DNA of 64,000 bases. Origin: Eretmocerus hayati. Its lineage: Eukaryota; Arthropoda; Insecta; Hymenoptera; Aphelinidae. The DNA lies in the NCBI GenBank assembly GCA_029851415.1, contig CM056743.1:31136405-31200404 (forward strand). The letters are read 5' to 3'. The notes under the pieces are model-generated. The model worked only from the letters and a program-made list of their open reading frames with translations, made no database searches and was not told where the DNA came from. The position numbers were made by a program, and so were the translations under genes. Positions 44,374 through 57,020 of this stretch are shown in pieces. The stretch's first letter is position 1; each line of letters starts with the position of its first letter.

Positions 44374-45258
44374 ATAGAGAATCGGCTTCGTACATTTTGT
44401 TCCTCTCGCCGATATCTATCTATTGTAACTCACGGTTTTTCCTCCAGTCTTATCCCTGGTCCTCCACGAATTTAACTTTCTCTGTCGTTGTCTGTGTCCG
44501 TCCGTGTGTGTGTCTGTGCAACTTCATTTTTCGTCAACGGTTTCTCCTCACCCTTTCGACCGATCTTTCTCAAATTTATGTGAGTGGTAGAGCACCATGT
44601 GAAGATGTGCTGAAAGGATTCATAGCCCAATCTATTAAACAGTTCTCGATTAATGAGTATCGGAAAATAAAAATGTTAAAATTTTCAAGAAATTATTAGG
44701 AGTTTTTAGAATTTATGTCTAGAAAAACTTTATAAGGGAAGTTGAGGTGACCTAATAAAATGTTAATCTGGCCATCCTTGATCGATTGGTTAATACGGAA
44801 TTACGTTAAACTGTATGGGAAAAGAAATGTACATGATTTTTTTTTCATTGATAGAAAATGATGAAAAAATGGTTGTTTGAGTGACCCAAAATTTGATTTG
44901 TTGATTTTGAGAAAAGATATTTGAATATAAAATAATCGACTTTTGGAAAATTTTGACATTTTTATTTTCGGATACTCATTAATCGAGAACTGTTTAATAG
45001 ATTGGGCTATAAATCCTTTCAGCACATCTTTACATGGTGCTCTACCACTCACATAAATTTGAGAAAGATCGGTCGAAACGCTGAGGAGAAACCGTTGACG
45101 AAAAATGAAGTTGCACAGACACACACACGGACGGACACAGACAACGACAGAGAAAGTTAAATTCGTGGAGGACCAGGGAGAAGCCTGGAGGAAAAACCGT
45201 GACTTACAATAGATAGATATCGGCGAGAGGAAAAAAATGTACGAAGCCGATTCGCTAT
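44374..45258. mobile_element. Foldback element with about 320-bp arms
   Basis: The left arm (44374-44690) and right arm (44939-45258) are inverted copies, including AATCGGCTTCGTACA, TCGCCGATATCTATCTATTG and a CTGTGTCCGTCCGTGTGTGTG stretch. Both arms translate to a similar 100-codon ORF starting FRQRFLLTLSTDLSQIYV, once on each strand. A diverged single copy is near 54709-55017. Repeat-derived, not a host gene. Confidence 0.75.
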
Positions 45259-45847
45259 GAGTGAAAATTTTTAAAATGAAAAATTAATTTGAGTGAAAAA
45301 ATTGAGCAAAAATGTCTTGTCACGAATACAACCCTTTCTCTTTGAGAAAGCAAAAAATCAAGAGGTGTAGGCGCAAAAATGGGATCGGATTCGTTTCTAC
45401 GGTGAATAAATACATATAGGTCATCATATTTGCCCACATGGAACCTTTCGACCACCACATTTTGTTCCTCGGTGGTATCTAATGTCGATTCTGAATTATA
45501 ACAATTTAATGAGAAAAGTCACGAAAATGTTGCAAAACAAGTCGAAACGAAATTCGCATACTAATGCGAATTCTAGTCTGGGAACGGAATCTGAGAGATT
45601 TGTCGAACGTTCAAGTGTCATCACATCCTATAACACCAAATCTCATCAGAGTTCCGAGGGAATAAGATACTGTGAATCACTATCCATTCGACGTGATGAG
45701 GTGAAACTTCTCTGACCGACCGGTCAAGTTTTTATTGAATAAAAAATTTTGAATTTTGGTTGCAAGCTGAGATGATATTCCAGATAAATTTTTTGTTTTT
45801 AGTCTAACTTGACCCATTCGACCAAATTGCTGTGATCATCACGGTAC

Positions 45848-46589
45848 TGCGCTTAGGACAGAGAAGTTTGACAAAAATGCCGAGAAAATCTGAAAAGCCT
45901 ATATCTTTATCGCGGAGACTCCCCGAGCAAGACCTATTATTCAGTTCAATCGTATCAGATTGTCTTATCGAGTGATTGTCAAATTAAGAATTCACCATCA
46001 TTGCTCATGTATAGAAACCCGGTGACTCTCTGTTTTCTTGGTTTGCTCGAGGTTGCTCGCAGTTCAGAAGTGGTGGGTTAAAGCAAAAAATGGCACGAAT
46101 AGTTTTTCATAGAGTATTTGAAGATGTTCATGTAAGTGGATTAATCACGAAACTCACGAGGATTGCAGTATCATGAGAGAAAGCCAACGTTTCTCGCAAA
46201 AAACTTGGCGTTTTTCGCTAATTTCCTAAAATTTACTTCAATATCATGAAAAGAGGCTGAGTTTCTCGATCGATTCGACTGCAACATCTTATAGATCTTC
46301 AAGGAATCGATAAAAAACTATTCTTGACATTGTTTGCTATGACCCACCGTTTCTGAGTGATTGCGATGGAACCTCGAGGAAGAGATGGAAACCGAGATGG
46401 AAACAGAGGGTCGCCAAATTCTTCCATAAGCAACGTATGGTTAAAATTCTTAATTCGACAATCACTCGATGTGACAATCTGATACGATTTACCTGGAAAA
46501 TGGGTCTTGTTCGGGGAGTCTCCACGAGAAAAATGGCTTTTTCAGATTTTTTCATCATTTTTGTCAAACTTGTTTGTCCTAAAAGTGCA
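45848..46589. mobile_element. Foldback element with about 240-bp arms
   Basis: The left arm starts TGCGCTTAGGACA and includes AAGTTTGACAAAAATG and GTATCAGATTGTC. The right arm is its inverse, ending near TTGTCCTAAAAGTGCA. The arms are diverged by several indels. No coding capacity. Confidence 0.65.
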
Positions 46590-47479
46590 TCGTGTCATGC
46601 ATTGAAGCATTAAATCGTTCTTGTACTGATCACTGTGCTTAGGATCAAGTATATTATGTTATCATATCTGCAGCCTGAGTTAAGTGTCAATCCAGGTTAG
46701 CAAGTTTATTGATTCGTCACTTCCGATTCAAAGTGAAATCCGATCTCGGGCTGCACTAATACACAGAAGAAATACATAAGAATTCTCATTTCAAACGGGT
46801 ACATTCTCTTTCTGAAATCAGTAGGCTCAAAGTATATAGAGCCTCATTTTTGAGGTCGCAAAAGTAGCCAGAAATCTGAAAAAGTTGTGAATACATACAC
46901 CAATCACGAAATGGTTCGAGTACACTTATGAAATCCCTTCTAGCAATTTTGAACTAAATAATAGTCTGATGGACCAAGTCGCGACTCTAAACTCTCACTG
47001 AATTGATTATTCTCCAACATATCTTGGATCATCTTGTCGATAAAAGCAAGAACTCGAGAATAACCCTAAGTGCTTCGAATTTTCGCATTTTCTACGCTTT
47101 TATGTGGACATTGAAAGAAAATTATTTGCAAGGGCTTCAAAATAGATGTGTAAAATCTCCAAGTATCATCCTTGAAAAAACATGTTGAGCATTTTCTGAC
47201 GTAAATTCAAGACTGCCCACAAAGCAGTCAAGTCATGAATCCTTGCATATCTCACGGGCCTTCAAGACTACTGAAATAGTATCTTTCCATTACTTTGATA
47301 CGATAAGTACCTGAAGTGGCAGAGATACTAACATTGTGTCAAGTAACCATCCACCACGTAATTTTCTCAGCTCTGTTCGACTAATATCTGAATTACATTG
47401 GTTCATTTTTGAGCTTTTACTTCAATTTACAACGAAGATGTGTTGAAAAGTAATGAAAGAAGTACCACCTCAAATAAGT

Positions 47480-47513
47480 CCCAAAAGCTAAAACGTACGT
47501 TTTAGCTTTTGGG
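47480..47513. repeat. Perfect 34-bp palindrome
   Basis: The half site CCCAAAAGCTAAAACGT is followed immediately by its exact reverse complement. There is no loop and no mismatch. Confidence 0.9.
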
Positions 47514-49554
47514 GTTTTTGCGCGTGCAAACAAGTCAGTTTAACTCGCTGTTGCGAAACAATATGGAAACAACATTCGATTACAGATTGAAGGGGACGAT
47601 TCAAGATATTACAATTTTATTCGATTACAGTTAAACTAGATTCTATAGTGAAGAAAATGCAAGAAAAATAAGAGCGAGCCCGGGTTATTCCATTATTTTT
47701 ACACAATTTCTTATCAGACCACAGATCACCTATGGTGTTTGATACAACGGAATTTTGAGAACTTATGCTTGTTTATAACTCAACGCTGTTTAGCACTTCA
47801 TGAACATATCGAATGATGGTATTAGTAAGAGTAAAAAGTGGTTTTCGCAGTTTCGGTTTGGGACAATTTTAGGACGTACAGCTACAGCTACAATTGAAAT
47901 CTTTTGATGAGAAAAAATATGACGTGGGTTGTTCTATTTTAGAATGTTTTCGTCACGATTAGATCCGTTGCACGAAGGAAAATTTCTAGATACTCTAACT
48001 CACGGTATATTTTCATTGAAGCGCAAGAGAGCTGATATTTTCAACGATAATGGCGAAGTATTATACGAGAAGCAGATAAGAAATTTCCCTTTTCGCACTT
48101 GTTGCGTTATGTTACTATTCTTGAACAAACGAACAAAAAAGCACAGAACAATTGATGAGGATAATCAGCAAATTGAGTGATGTTTCACAAAGTCAAAAAG
48201 TTTCATCTCTCATGCTTGAAAAACCTTGGTGATTGTCCATGAGAACGCATACAAGTATCGACTGAATTTACCGACGTAACTTGTGTCACATACGAGATGA
48301 AGGTCGTACTTAGTATTATTTCTTTTTGGCCAGATGAAAAATTGAGAGAATTTGTTCACGATGCAAATGAGTGGATTTAGAACATGTCAAGTCAACACTC
48401 GTGGCATTTGCAAAATCCCTCAACTCCTTGCAAAAGTATTTCTCAATCGAATATTCTTGCAAACTGTATCGGATTTCCCTCACATTAATTGAGATATTGC
48501 AATAGACGAGAACGATTTGAAATCTTGCCGAGTTCAATCCACAATCGATGCCGTTTTCAGAATCATCCGGAAATCAACGATTGATGCTACGCACAATTGA
48601 AGGACATCGCTATGATCTGCTGATTGCACAACAGGAATCTAACTGTAATGAATCAATTAGGACTAAATCTCGAACCTCTGCACATCTGGCGTTGATCTTA
48701 GGAGCTTCAAAGTTCAATAAAACTGAAAAAATATCACTATGTCGTAAAATAAATTTTTTCATTTTGTAAATTTTCTTTTTAAAAGCTCAACAAATTCACA
48801 ATTCCTAAGAAACATTCCAAGAAAAGCTTCTCTAGCAATGAACGGATTACACAACATCTCTTATAGGTAGTACACAGATTGCTTCATAAATGACGGAGGT
48901 GGGAAATTTTTTTTCAATACTCAGCTGAGGCATGAATGCCTTTTATCCGACAGAGCAGTTTTTTAAACGCCTAATTACAAGGGAACTTTTAGAGAAATTC
49001 TCCACAAAGTAAATATTCTTCTTTTATTCAAACTATATAAATATTCTTATCCATTTTCAATAATCTTATAACTTACGGAATTGGAGAAATTTTTGGTTTT
49101 TGGGCAGAATTTTTGAAATTTTATTGATCATTTCAATTTTTCCGTGAAATGAAGTGGGTTGAGTTAGGACGAACTTTCCCGTATAGCCATTCAAAAATTT
49201 TCTAAGTGAGCCTAAAAAAGAGGTGCTCGTAAAAGTATTCTTTGGTTACAACAAACCCTTTGGGTTTTTGGTCAAGCTATTCACACAAAGCAAGTGTAGT
49301 ATCTAATCAATTGCCAAATTTATATGAATGAGATTGTTCCTTTCTAAAGCCCGACGCAGAGAAACTTTTGGGAGAAAATTTACATTAAACTGAAAAGTCG
49401 AAAATAAAAGCAACTCACGCATGCAAAAAACGAAAGAGTAGACAAAAAACAGATAGTGAAAGGACTTTCTAACCTACTGAAATGGTTGAGTTTATGGCAT
49501 GCATTCGTTGAAAAGACTCGTTTCTTTGATTAGCACAGTGTAAAATTATCCACT

Positions 49555-51798
49555 TCAAGGTTCAGAGAATTCTGAATATTCTTCAGCGGGTTGATAAAAG
49601 TCAAACGAGAGCTTCATCAACTGAATTAATGCGTTGACACTAAATGGCGAAGGTGGAGGGAAATGTACCCAAGCCTTTTCAACCACATTTGATGCCCTGG
49701 TCAACAACTTGATATCCGGATGATTGAGCTTGCTTCCTTTTTTATCCCAATCATAAAATACTGCGTGTGTTTCATCAAGTATTTCTCGTGCTGTGGGTAA
49801 GTCTGATTCGGAAACGGGAATTCCCTGTAAATTATGATGAAATAGTGTAACCTTTACAAAATTTTCTCATTTCAAATTGAATCCTGGACAGAATAAACAG
49901 AGACAGTAAAATGTCTATTCACCTGAGACCCATCCGATCCAGGGGTTTCAAACCAATTTTCTGTGCAAGCTTGACAATCGCAAGGCCGATTATAGAGCTT
50001 TTGGTACTTTGCTTGGCGAACCAACTTCGGTGTTCTTTGGTACATGCACGCAACCGAGGATGTAAGCTATAAAAAAATCTCTTTTGTAATTGAGTTGTGT
50101 AAAAGAATGTGATGAATGGATATCCCTTACCTTTTCCCCTTTCTTTATTGGGTGTAAAGCAAACGCGATAAATTTGTTGTTGTGCGTGTAAGTTTTCATA
50201 ACATTAGGAATGCAGTTCAAGATAGTGAATTGTCCCAATACCGACAAAGAATTCAATGGGGAACTGTTTTCACGTCTCGGGAACAACGTCCCAAGTCCTG
50301 AGTTCATTTCATCCGATTTTTCATCAGGATCAAAAAGGTTGATCTGTAAAAAGTTCTCAGTTTCAACTTGATTGTCTCGGAAATTTCAACAAATCATAAG
50401 CATTCAACCTACTTGTGCACATCTACTGGTGATAATTATGGCATATTTTGCTAGTAGTGCACCAACGAATACCGCAAGGTCATTTTTCATCAATTTTTTG
50501 ATCTCTGTGTAGTCATAAGAAGTATCGAATAGCTTCGTAAATCGAGCAAGACCAGCGAGAGCGATCACCGCACTTTTTAAGCAAGCATCAAAGTCGTACT
50601 TCTCTAGATTTCGAGTTGGCAATGAAAATATATTCTTGTAATTTGCGATTTCTTCGTCACCGAAAAATTCCATCATGTTTTCATCTGTAAGAAAAAGCGA
50701 AGTCTCCATAAAATGACAAAGATGAAGACGTTATTGAGGACCTGATTGCATACCTTTACATTTATCAATCAGTTCTAGATTTGCTTGTAGTTGATGAATA
50801 TCACCACCAGCTTCTTCAAGTGCTTTGAAGAATAAACTTACAATTACAGGCACATGGGTGTATTGTCCAAAAGCAACTGTTTTTTTCATATTCAGAACTG
50901 CGGAGCATTCCATATCATGGTATTCATGAGAAGCTTGAACCTTGCACTCCGTGGAGCAGAATAAGCGCCATGAACATTGATCACATGGTACAGCGGTCCA
51001 TAAATACTTGAAACAATGGTAGCAGTAAACGAAAGCTTTTTCATCAGGAACAATATTGAAATATGGTTTCTCAACCAGTATGATTTCTCCTGACTTGAAG
51101 TCACGAGCTGCAACTAGATGCCTTCCATATCTTTCAGAGTACTTAATCGAAACAGAGTTCCACACATTTAATTTTTCTGCATCTGAAACAAGCTTTATTC
51201 CTTGCATCTTTCTCCTAGCTTCTTTGGGAATATCTAATTTTGCTTCATCTACTGCTCTCTGAGTTTTACTTATCCAATCATTAAGCGTAATCTCCAACTT
51301 TTCTGCACCCTCAAACTTAGACATCAGAAATCTCGCTTTCTCTAGACAAGACCGATTCTCAGATGAACCCAGAGCTGTGTAGCATTCTGCCTTCCTGCAC
51401 AGTAACTTTACTTTCAAGGCCACAAATTTGGTAACTTTCAGAGCTTTGTCTGCCTCACAGATACTGTATTTGTACTTGCGCAGGTTTTTGAGGAGGGCAG
51501 ACTTATTTCCATATGCAGCAGCAAGTTCTTCTGACTCTATTGGTGCATAGGCTATACTTTCGTTGTAATTACATAGAATTCTATGATGTATTCTGAAGTT
51601 GTGTTTTCCACTGAGAAATAGTTCATTTCCAGCTTCTTTAGCTTTTTCTGCTTGCTTGGCACTTTTTGAGACATCTCTACTATCATAATATATGCTATTG
51701 ACACCGCTCACCAACTCTTTTGTTTTAATTAGAGTCTTGAGATTCTGGATAACATCGCTCTTCAAACTATCAAGCATTGTCATTGAGAGTAATGACAA
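49555..51798 (-). CDS. SMYD4-like SET/MYND protein, gene D (647 aa, 5 exons)
   Basis: Exons: 51798-50754, 50684-50413, 50343-50131, 50066-49923 and 49824-49555; 1944 bp in frame. Introns are 64-98 bp and GT-AG, at the same positions and phases as genes A and C. TPR-like helices span about 48-160 (AEKAKEAGNELFLSGKHN). The S-sequence is YGRHLVAARDFKSGE (224-238). The MYND ligands are C259, C262, C272, C275, C281, C285, H294 and C298. The SET C-terminus has ILNCIPN (480-486) instead of NHSCxPN. Post-SET is C539-x-C541-x2-C544 followed by TENW. VA stands where active enzymes have Tyr-Gly. The family acts on lysines or binds partners through MYND; with these changes a non-catalytic role is likely. 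It is the most diverged of the three tandem genes. A start at the internal Met 6 or 8 is possible. Confidence 0.92.
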
Positions 51799-51985
51799 CC
51801 GCAGAACTACAGATGTTGATGATTACTGTTAGTGGAAAAATCTACTAGATTCCTAGAATGCCAAAAATAATAGGTCATCCAAAGTTTGAAAAGGTTGGAG
51901 AAGGTACAGCAATCCAAGATTTTTTAAAATCAGAGGATAAAATGTCTCCTTTGGGTCTATACAAAAGCTATAATTTTCATGAGTA

Positions 51986-52120
51986 TAGTGAAACCTGTTA
52001 AATTGGGCACTACAATGTCGGACCAAGAGTACCCTTGTAGATTGGGCACCTATCTATTTTGGCCGTTTTTTCCTGGAATTGAGGGTGCCCAATTCAGACC
52101 AATTTAGACAGGATTTACTA
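51986..52120. mobile_element. Short MITE with TAGTGAAACCTG ends (135 bp)
   Basis: Left TAGTGAAACCTGTTAAATTG, inverted right TAGTAAATCCTGTCTAAATTG; both have an inner AATTGGGCAC word. Flanking TA suggests a Tc1/mariner-type target. Confidence 0.5.
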
Positions 52121-53108
52121 GTTTATTATTAGCCTCTGCGCTATCGCTAGAAAAAGGGCTATTGATGAGGTTAGGAGTTCATTTCTTATACATTTGCTCA
52201 TCATTTGCTGAAATTCAACTAGACATTCATGAAGTTTCAAGAGCTTGCAAGATATCACAGACTCATCACTTTCGCGATTAGTTATGCAACGTGTGAACGT
52301 TCCTTACCAAAACTTGATGAATCCTTGAGAGATGATTTCAGACGCTCGATCTTTTATATGGGATATATTGATGGGTAGGTCAGAGCATGGTGGAAATCTA
52401 CTCCCCACCATGGGTCAGAGATAATGGATCAAATCAGATCAAATTATAGCTTGATAAGAGAATACCTACTCAAGATTAGATTACACAATCATTGCACGGC
52501 TCCACGGCTGTCAATTGTCTTCTGCTGTCTTCTGCTGTTTTCTGTTCATCGTTCGATTTGACTAGGGTCACTAGATAGCGGGAGGGTCCCTACAAGGGGA
52601 AAAAATCGGGAATGGTGGTTGCCCAGTGGTGTCGAGTAGAGATCTGATGAGCAAGGGTTGGAGGGTGTCGATTAATTAATTATTAGCATCGTTTGCAAAA
52701 TATATTCTGATTTGAACGGCGATCATGGGAGTTCACGATTAATCTATACTACTTTCACCAATGATAATGAATGTTTTACATTACAAATGGTCATACACTC
52801 TTTTCATAAAACGGGGTCTCGGCGTTTTGAATGAAACATTTGATCAAAGTATTTGATGAGCGGTGATGAATTTCCCAACGAACATCGTATTCCTCAATAT
52901 TCTTACAGATAATACAAAATGTCCAGAATTCTGGACCATTTTAACGATCAGTTGATGATGATCATCCGACTGGTCCAAGAAAATTTTTTCGAATGTTATT
53001 GAATAACTCATATTCTTGCAAAAAGGCTGAAATATCCACAGTGAATTAAAGAAAATAGTTCGAAAACATTTATTCTGAGATTTACATCGCATAACTCGCA
53101 TCACACAA

Positions 53109-53273
53109 CAGGGTTTTTAACGAGATCAATTTTGAATTTCGTTGAATTTTGTTGGATTCTATATAATAATTGATTTTAGATTATCATATTATGACGAATA
53201 TGATTTTTAGAATGGGGTTTCGTCACAACAAAACTCAACAAAATTGAAGAAGGATTCCGTTATAAAAACCCTG
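53109..53273. mobile_element. hAT-type MITE (165 bp)
   Basis: The ends are CAGGGTTTTTAACG and, inverted, CAGGGTTTTTATAACG. Flanks TCACACAA and TCATACAA form an 8-bp target duplication with one mismatch. The ends fit the hAT pattern. It has no coding sequence. Confidence 0.7.
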
Positions 53274-53541
53274 TCATACAATAATTTCATCTGATCGATT
53301 GGCAATTGATTCGCATGCCGATAACTCGTGCTTGAAAGAAGCTACAAAAATGAACTCAAGTAATGGAGTCATTTTGGTCCAAGGAGATCCGAGCAGTCGA
53401 GTGATCAAAATTGAACTTTTTCTTTTGAGGTGTACACAAACTTTTGACCGGTAGTGAACGTTTCTCTCCGTGATCATCGGCCAATGTGATCCAATGGACT
53501 TTTTATGACTTAAACATTATAGCATTTCAAAAATTACGATT

Positions 53542-53631
53542 CTAGCTGTCTACGTCGGAAAAGCGATTTTCGACTCGTCCTCTCTACGCGAGGACTCGTC
53601 TAAAGTCGCGCTTCCGACGTAGCACAGCTAG
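53542..53631. repeat. 90-bp hairpin element
   Basis: The arms CTAGCTGTCTACGTCGGAA and, inverted, CTAGCTGTGCTACGTCGGAA continue through ACTCGTCCTC to the centre. Confidence 0.7.
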
Positions 53632-54059
53632 AAAATGTCGATTGCGACTCGTGCTGCGCACTCGTCATCTAATATACTCTTTTGTAATGAAAGAGATGAT
53701 ATAAAATACATTAGCTTGAGAGAGTCACTCTCCAAGTTCCATATAACTGCCTTCTCGTGACAAGTTTGTAAAAATTAGAATGCGAATTGGGGGGAAAAAA
53801 GAGCTCGAGGCTGGGGGAAACCCCGTCGTACGCCCTCCAGTTTTTTAATATCATCTTTCTCGTCAAAAGAGGGAGAATGCTTTCCAAGATAACAATTTAA
53901 GACTGGAGTGGCTGTGATTCGCGTTTTTGATGGTAGAAAATGATCGCACCTTCTGCCAGAATGTTCATTCTGAGCTTCAGGTCTCAATTATTCTGCTTAT
54001 CAAATGCTGTATTTTATACTTGATTTTACATTTTATTTTTTACCTTGAATAATTTTCGA

Positions 54060-55017
54060 GGGTCATAATAAATCGAAGAGTATCGCTTGAGAATGAGTGG
54101 GCTCACCGCAAGAGGTATGGTTGAAAAATTGTATCAACATTTCAAAGAGATCGGCGATATGTGCGCAAGCTTTTGAACGGCATAGGAATAGAGATAAGAA
54201 TAATTTTTTTGCATAATGGAAATATTAATCGAAGTTCCGTATCAACCATAATTTCTTCTGAATGATGAAAAACTAAGAAACAATCTTGGTAGATTTATGT
54301 TGCGACCCTTGGATGCTGGAGTTTTTGGACAAGCTTTATTAAGAGATTCTAGTTTATTGTTGACATTTTAAAAAAAATTGATCGAGTGTATCACTTGTAT
54401 GATCAGAAACCAGCCCTGAAAAATTCATGCAGATCAATAGGAACGTTCGCGAGATCTGGAGGAGGCATTGCAAATTAAAAATGAGAAAAAAATCAAAATT
54501 CAAGTCAAAATTGTTTCTAGGGTCTTGATAAATCGGTGGATATGGCTCAAGGAGGACTGGGCTCATTGCGCGAAGAGGTATGCCTTAGAATTTCAAAGGA
54601 ATTGACAGAAGCTAGCTCTAGTGTCTATGAGTTGTCAAGGGGCATAGAAAATGAAAAAAATATATTTTGAGAAAAGTGGAATTCACTTAGCCAATCTCTT
54701 TAGAATGATCAGAAATACTTGTGAGAAAGTATTTGACAATCCTTATTGAGGGTCTTGAGTGCTAGAACGTTTGGACAGATATGGTCTGAAAATTGTGTTG
54801 GATTGTGGGTCATCAGTTTGATATGGAAGGGGGAGTACTGAGAGTAAGGAGCGAGCACTAGAATGGACCTATTACCGATCAATTTAGAGTAAACCATGAA
54901 AGATTCATGATGATTGGTCGAGAGACTGAGGAGATATCGCACGAAAAAAGGAGACGACAACATAGAGGCACACACACATACAGACAAACACAAGGTGTGA
55001 TTGATAAGAGGTACCAT
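54060..55017. repeat. Degenerate direct repeats of about 470 bp
   Basis: GGGTC, AATAAATCG, GGGCTCACCGCAAGAGGTATG near 54060-54120 recur as GGGTCTTGATAAATCGG and GGGCTCATTGCGCGAAGAGG near 54520-54580. A third weak copy follows at 54750. The end (54900-55000) resembles the arms of the 44374-45258 element, including the ACACACACAT run. Confidence 0.4.
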
Positions 55018-56182
55018 TTGATAGGTCTCGGCAAAGAGGATAAGATGAGTAAATTTTCATAGGGGTAGGCCTCAAACTAGTGCCTCAAAAATGAGAAAGA
55101 ATTTCAAGCGAAAATTTTCGCACCAATACAATATTTTCTCTTGGAGAAAGTAAAATGATGGATCGTTACTGCGCCGTAGTAAAGCCGAAGTTCAGGATAA
55201 GAAATACGTTACCGAGGCGTTGCTCAATAAATTTATCGTGAAAATTTAGTATAATTCATTCGATCAACTGAATGACTAAAATAAAAAGGTAATTAAGAAT
55301 ATCCAAGGTCTAATCATTCCAAAAGATCTAGAAAAAAATCGGTCTGAAGCTGTCGCTTATCTGAAGCTGTTTCATGATTCTGTTTCTAGATATAAATTAC
55401 TGTTTCATTCCTTCAAGAATCCCACACAATTTTTTTGGGAACTGTTAGCACGCAGGATTGACTTTTGATCCATCGAGACAATCTAGCGCACACAGACCCT
55501 GTTTCAATGGAAAGTAATCGGCGCAACCGATTATATTACTGCACGAGAGTGAGTAACGGAAATCAAAGGTACGAGAATTTAATCTAACATCGCTGGTCCA
55601 TGGTATTTTGGGATAAATTTCCACAATCTTCAGTTTAATCTCGGATGGTGCAATTTTGAATGTAGTAATACTGGCCAGGAGAGCGTTTCACATCCGGATC
55701 ACGGATTCGTCTATAACTTTGAAGACAGTCTTCTTTTAGCACAAAAACAAGAGGTCCAAAATTACATACACCCTAACGTTCAAGCATTTTTGGCTTACAT
55801 CTTCAGACATCAGCATTGTCCATCACAGGCCTATATTAAAATTGATATATCTAAGTAATGGCTGTGGCTTATAGAAAACGTTTGATTGTTAGGGTCTACA
55901 ATACATGTAGAATTTTGGATATCCTCATTTTGAGATAAAGAAAACTATCTTCAAAGTTTCAGACGAATACGTGATCCAGATATGAAGACCTCTCCTAGTG
56001 AGTTCGATTTGGTAAAACCGATTTTGGATGGGTAAAACCGAATTTATGTCATAACTCCGCTCGGCGTTGACATTGTTCGTTCTCATCACAACTAGGGGCA
56101 TTTCCGAGGGCATTTCCTTTATTTCATGCAATGTTTTTTCCAAGAGGAGTCAGCATTATATTTTGTATAAAAGCCAGATATA

Positions 56183-57020
56183 AGGTAAGTGTACCCAACT
56201 TGCCTCTGTACCCAACTTGTCCCCGCATATGCCGATCACAGGAATGGGCGCTCGTTGACCTTCCCGCAATTTTTTTTCACGTTTGTTATGTTAAAATATG
56301 AGAAAATACGTAGTTTTCAACGACCCCGGATCATTTTTGCGTTCTCCAGAAAATATAAAGTGAGTTTTCCATTTTTCGTGTTTGCACGGCTAAGAAATCA
56401 CCGAGGAAATCGCGTTCACTGAAACCGGTGCCAATTTATTTTCATTCAACCAATCTCCACTTACCTTAGCGCATTCGATTCCTTGTTTCAAGACCTTCAC
56501 AATCCGCTCTTCAGAGTTGCAAAACTTTGATTTGGAGCGATTTTATGTACAAAACACGAAGATGGTTTGAGAATCAAGAAGGCCGACATCGGAGTGTACC
56601 CAACATGCCCCCATATGGTTATCTCAGAAAGGTGTGCAGTATGACTTTTTTTACCACTCAGAACGTGTTTATCACGTCAAAATAGGTCGGAAACGGTGTC
56701 TTGGGCCAGCTAAAAGCTCCAAGTATCGCTGCACGGTGGTATAAACGGATCAAAGCGATTTTATTCACTTCATCGTCGATTTACATTGTTTTAAATGATG
56801 GGGGCAAGTTGGGTACGCACTTTTGTAAACTCTCAAAAATCACCTTTTGGGAGAATTCAAACAGTTCGGCTCCACTTCATTCAAATTGGACGTACCTTAG
56901 CTCATTTTAAAGGTCTTGAGACAAGCTTCAAAATGAGTTAAAGTACGTTGGAAAATATTGAGATTAGCCAGAATTATTAAGAAAATGGCTTAATGGGGGG
57001 CAAGTTGGGTACACTGACCT
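56183..57020. mobile_element. MITE-like element with AGGTAAGTGTACCC ends (838 bp)
   Basis: The left end AGGTAAGTGTACCCAACTTG and inverted right end AGGTCAGTGTACCCAACTTG are flanked by TA. The word GTACCCAACTTG occurs again at 56207, as a variant near 56595 and inverted near 56800. This gives the same nested layout as 34703-35722. Inside, 56891-56943 repeats the CATTTT-AAGGTCTTGA hairpin of the hAT-like TIRs. No transposase. Confidence 0.65.

Larger units (their letters stand above)
39831..49554. other. Intergenic region between genes C and D
   Basis: 39831-41340 is the duplicated 5' flank shared with 20169-21500. Beyond it are a 15-base G run followed by a TG repeat (41609-41660), three long inverted-repeat elements (41859-42460, 44374-45258, 45848-46589) and a perfect 34-bp palindrome (47480-47513). 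ORFs at 47929-48180 and 48316-48769 show no family features. No gene is supported. Confidence 0.55.
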
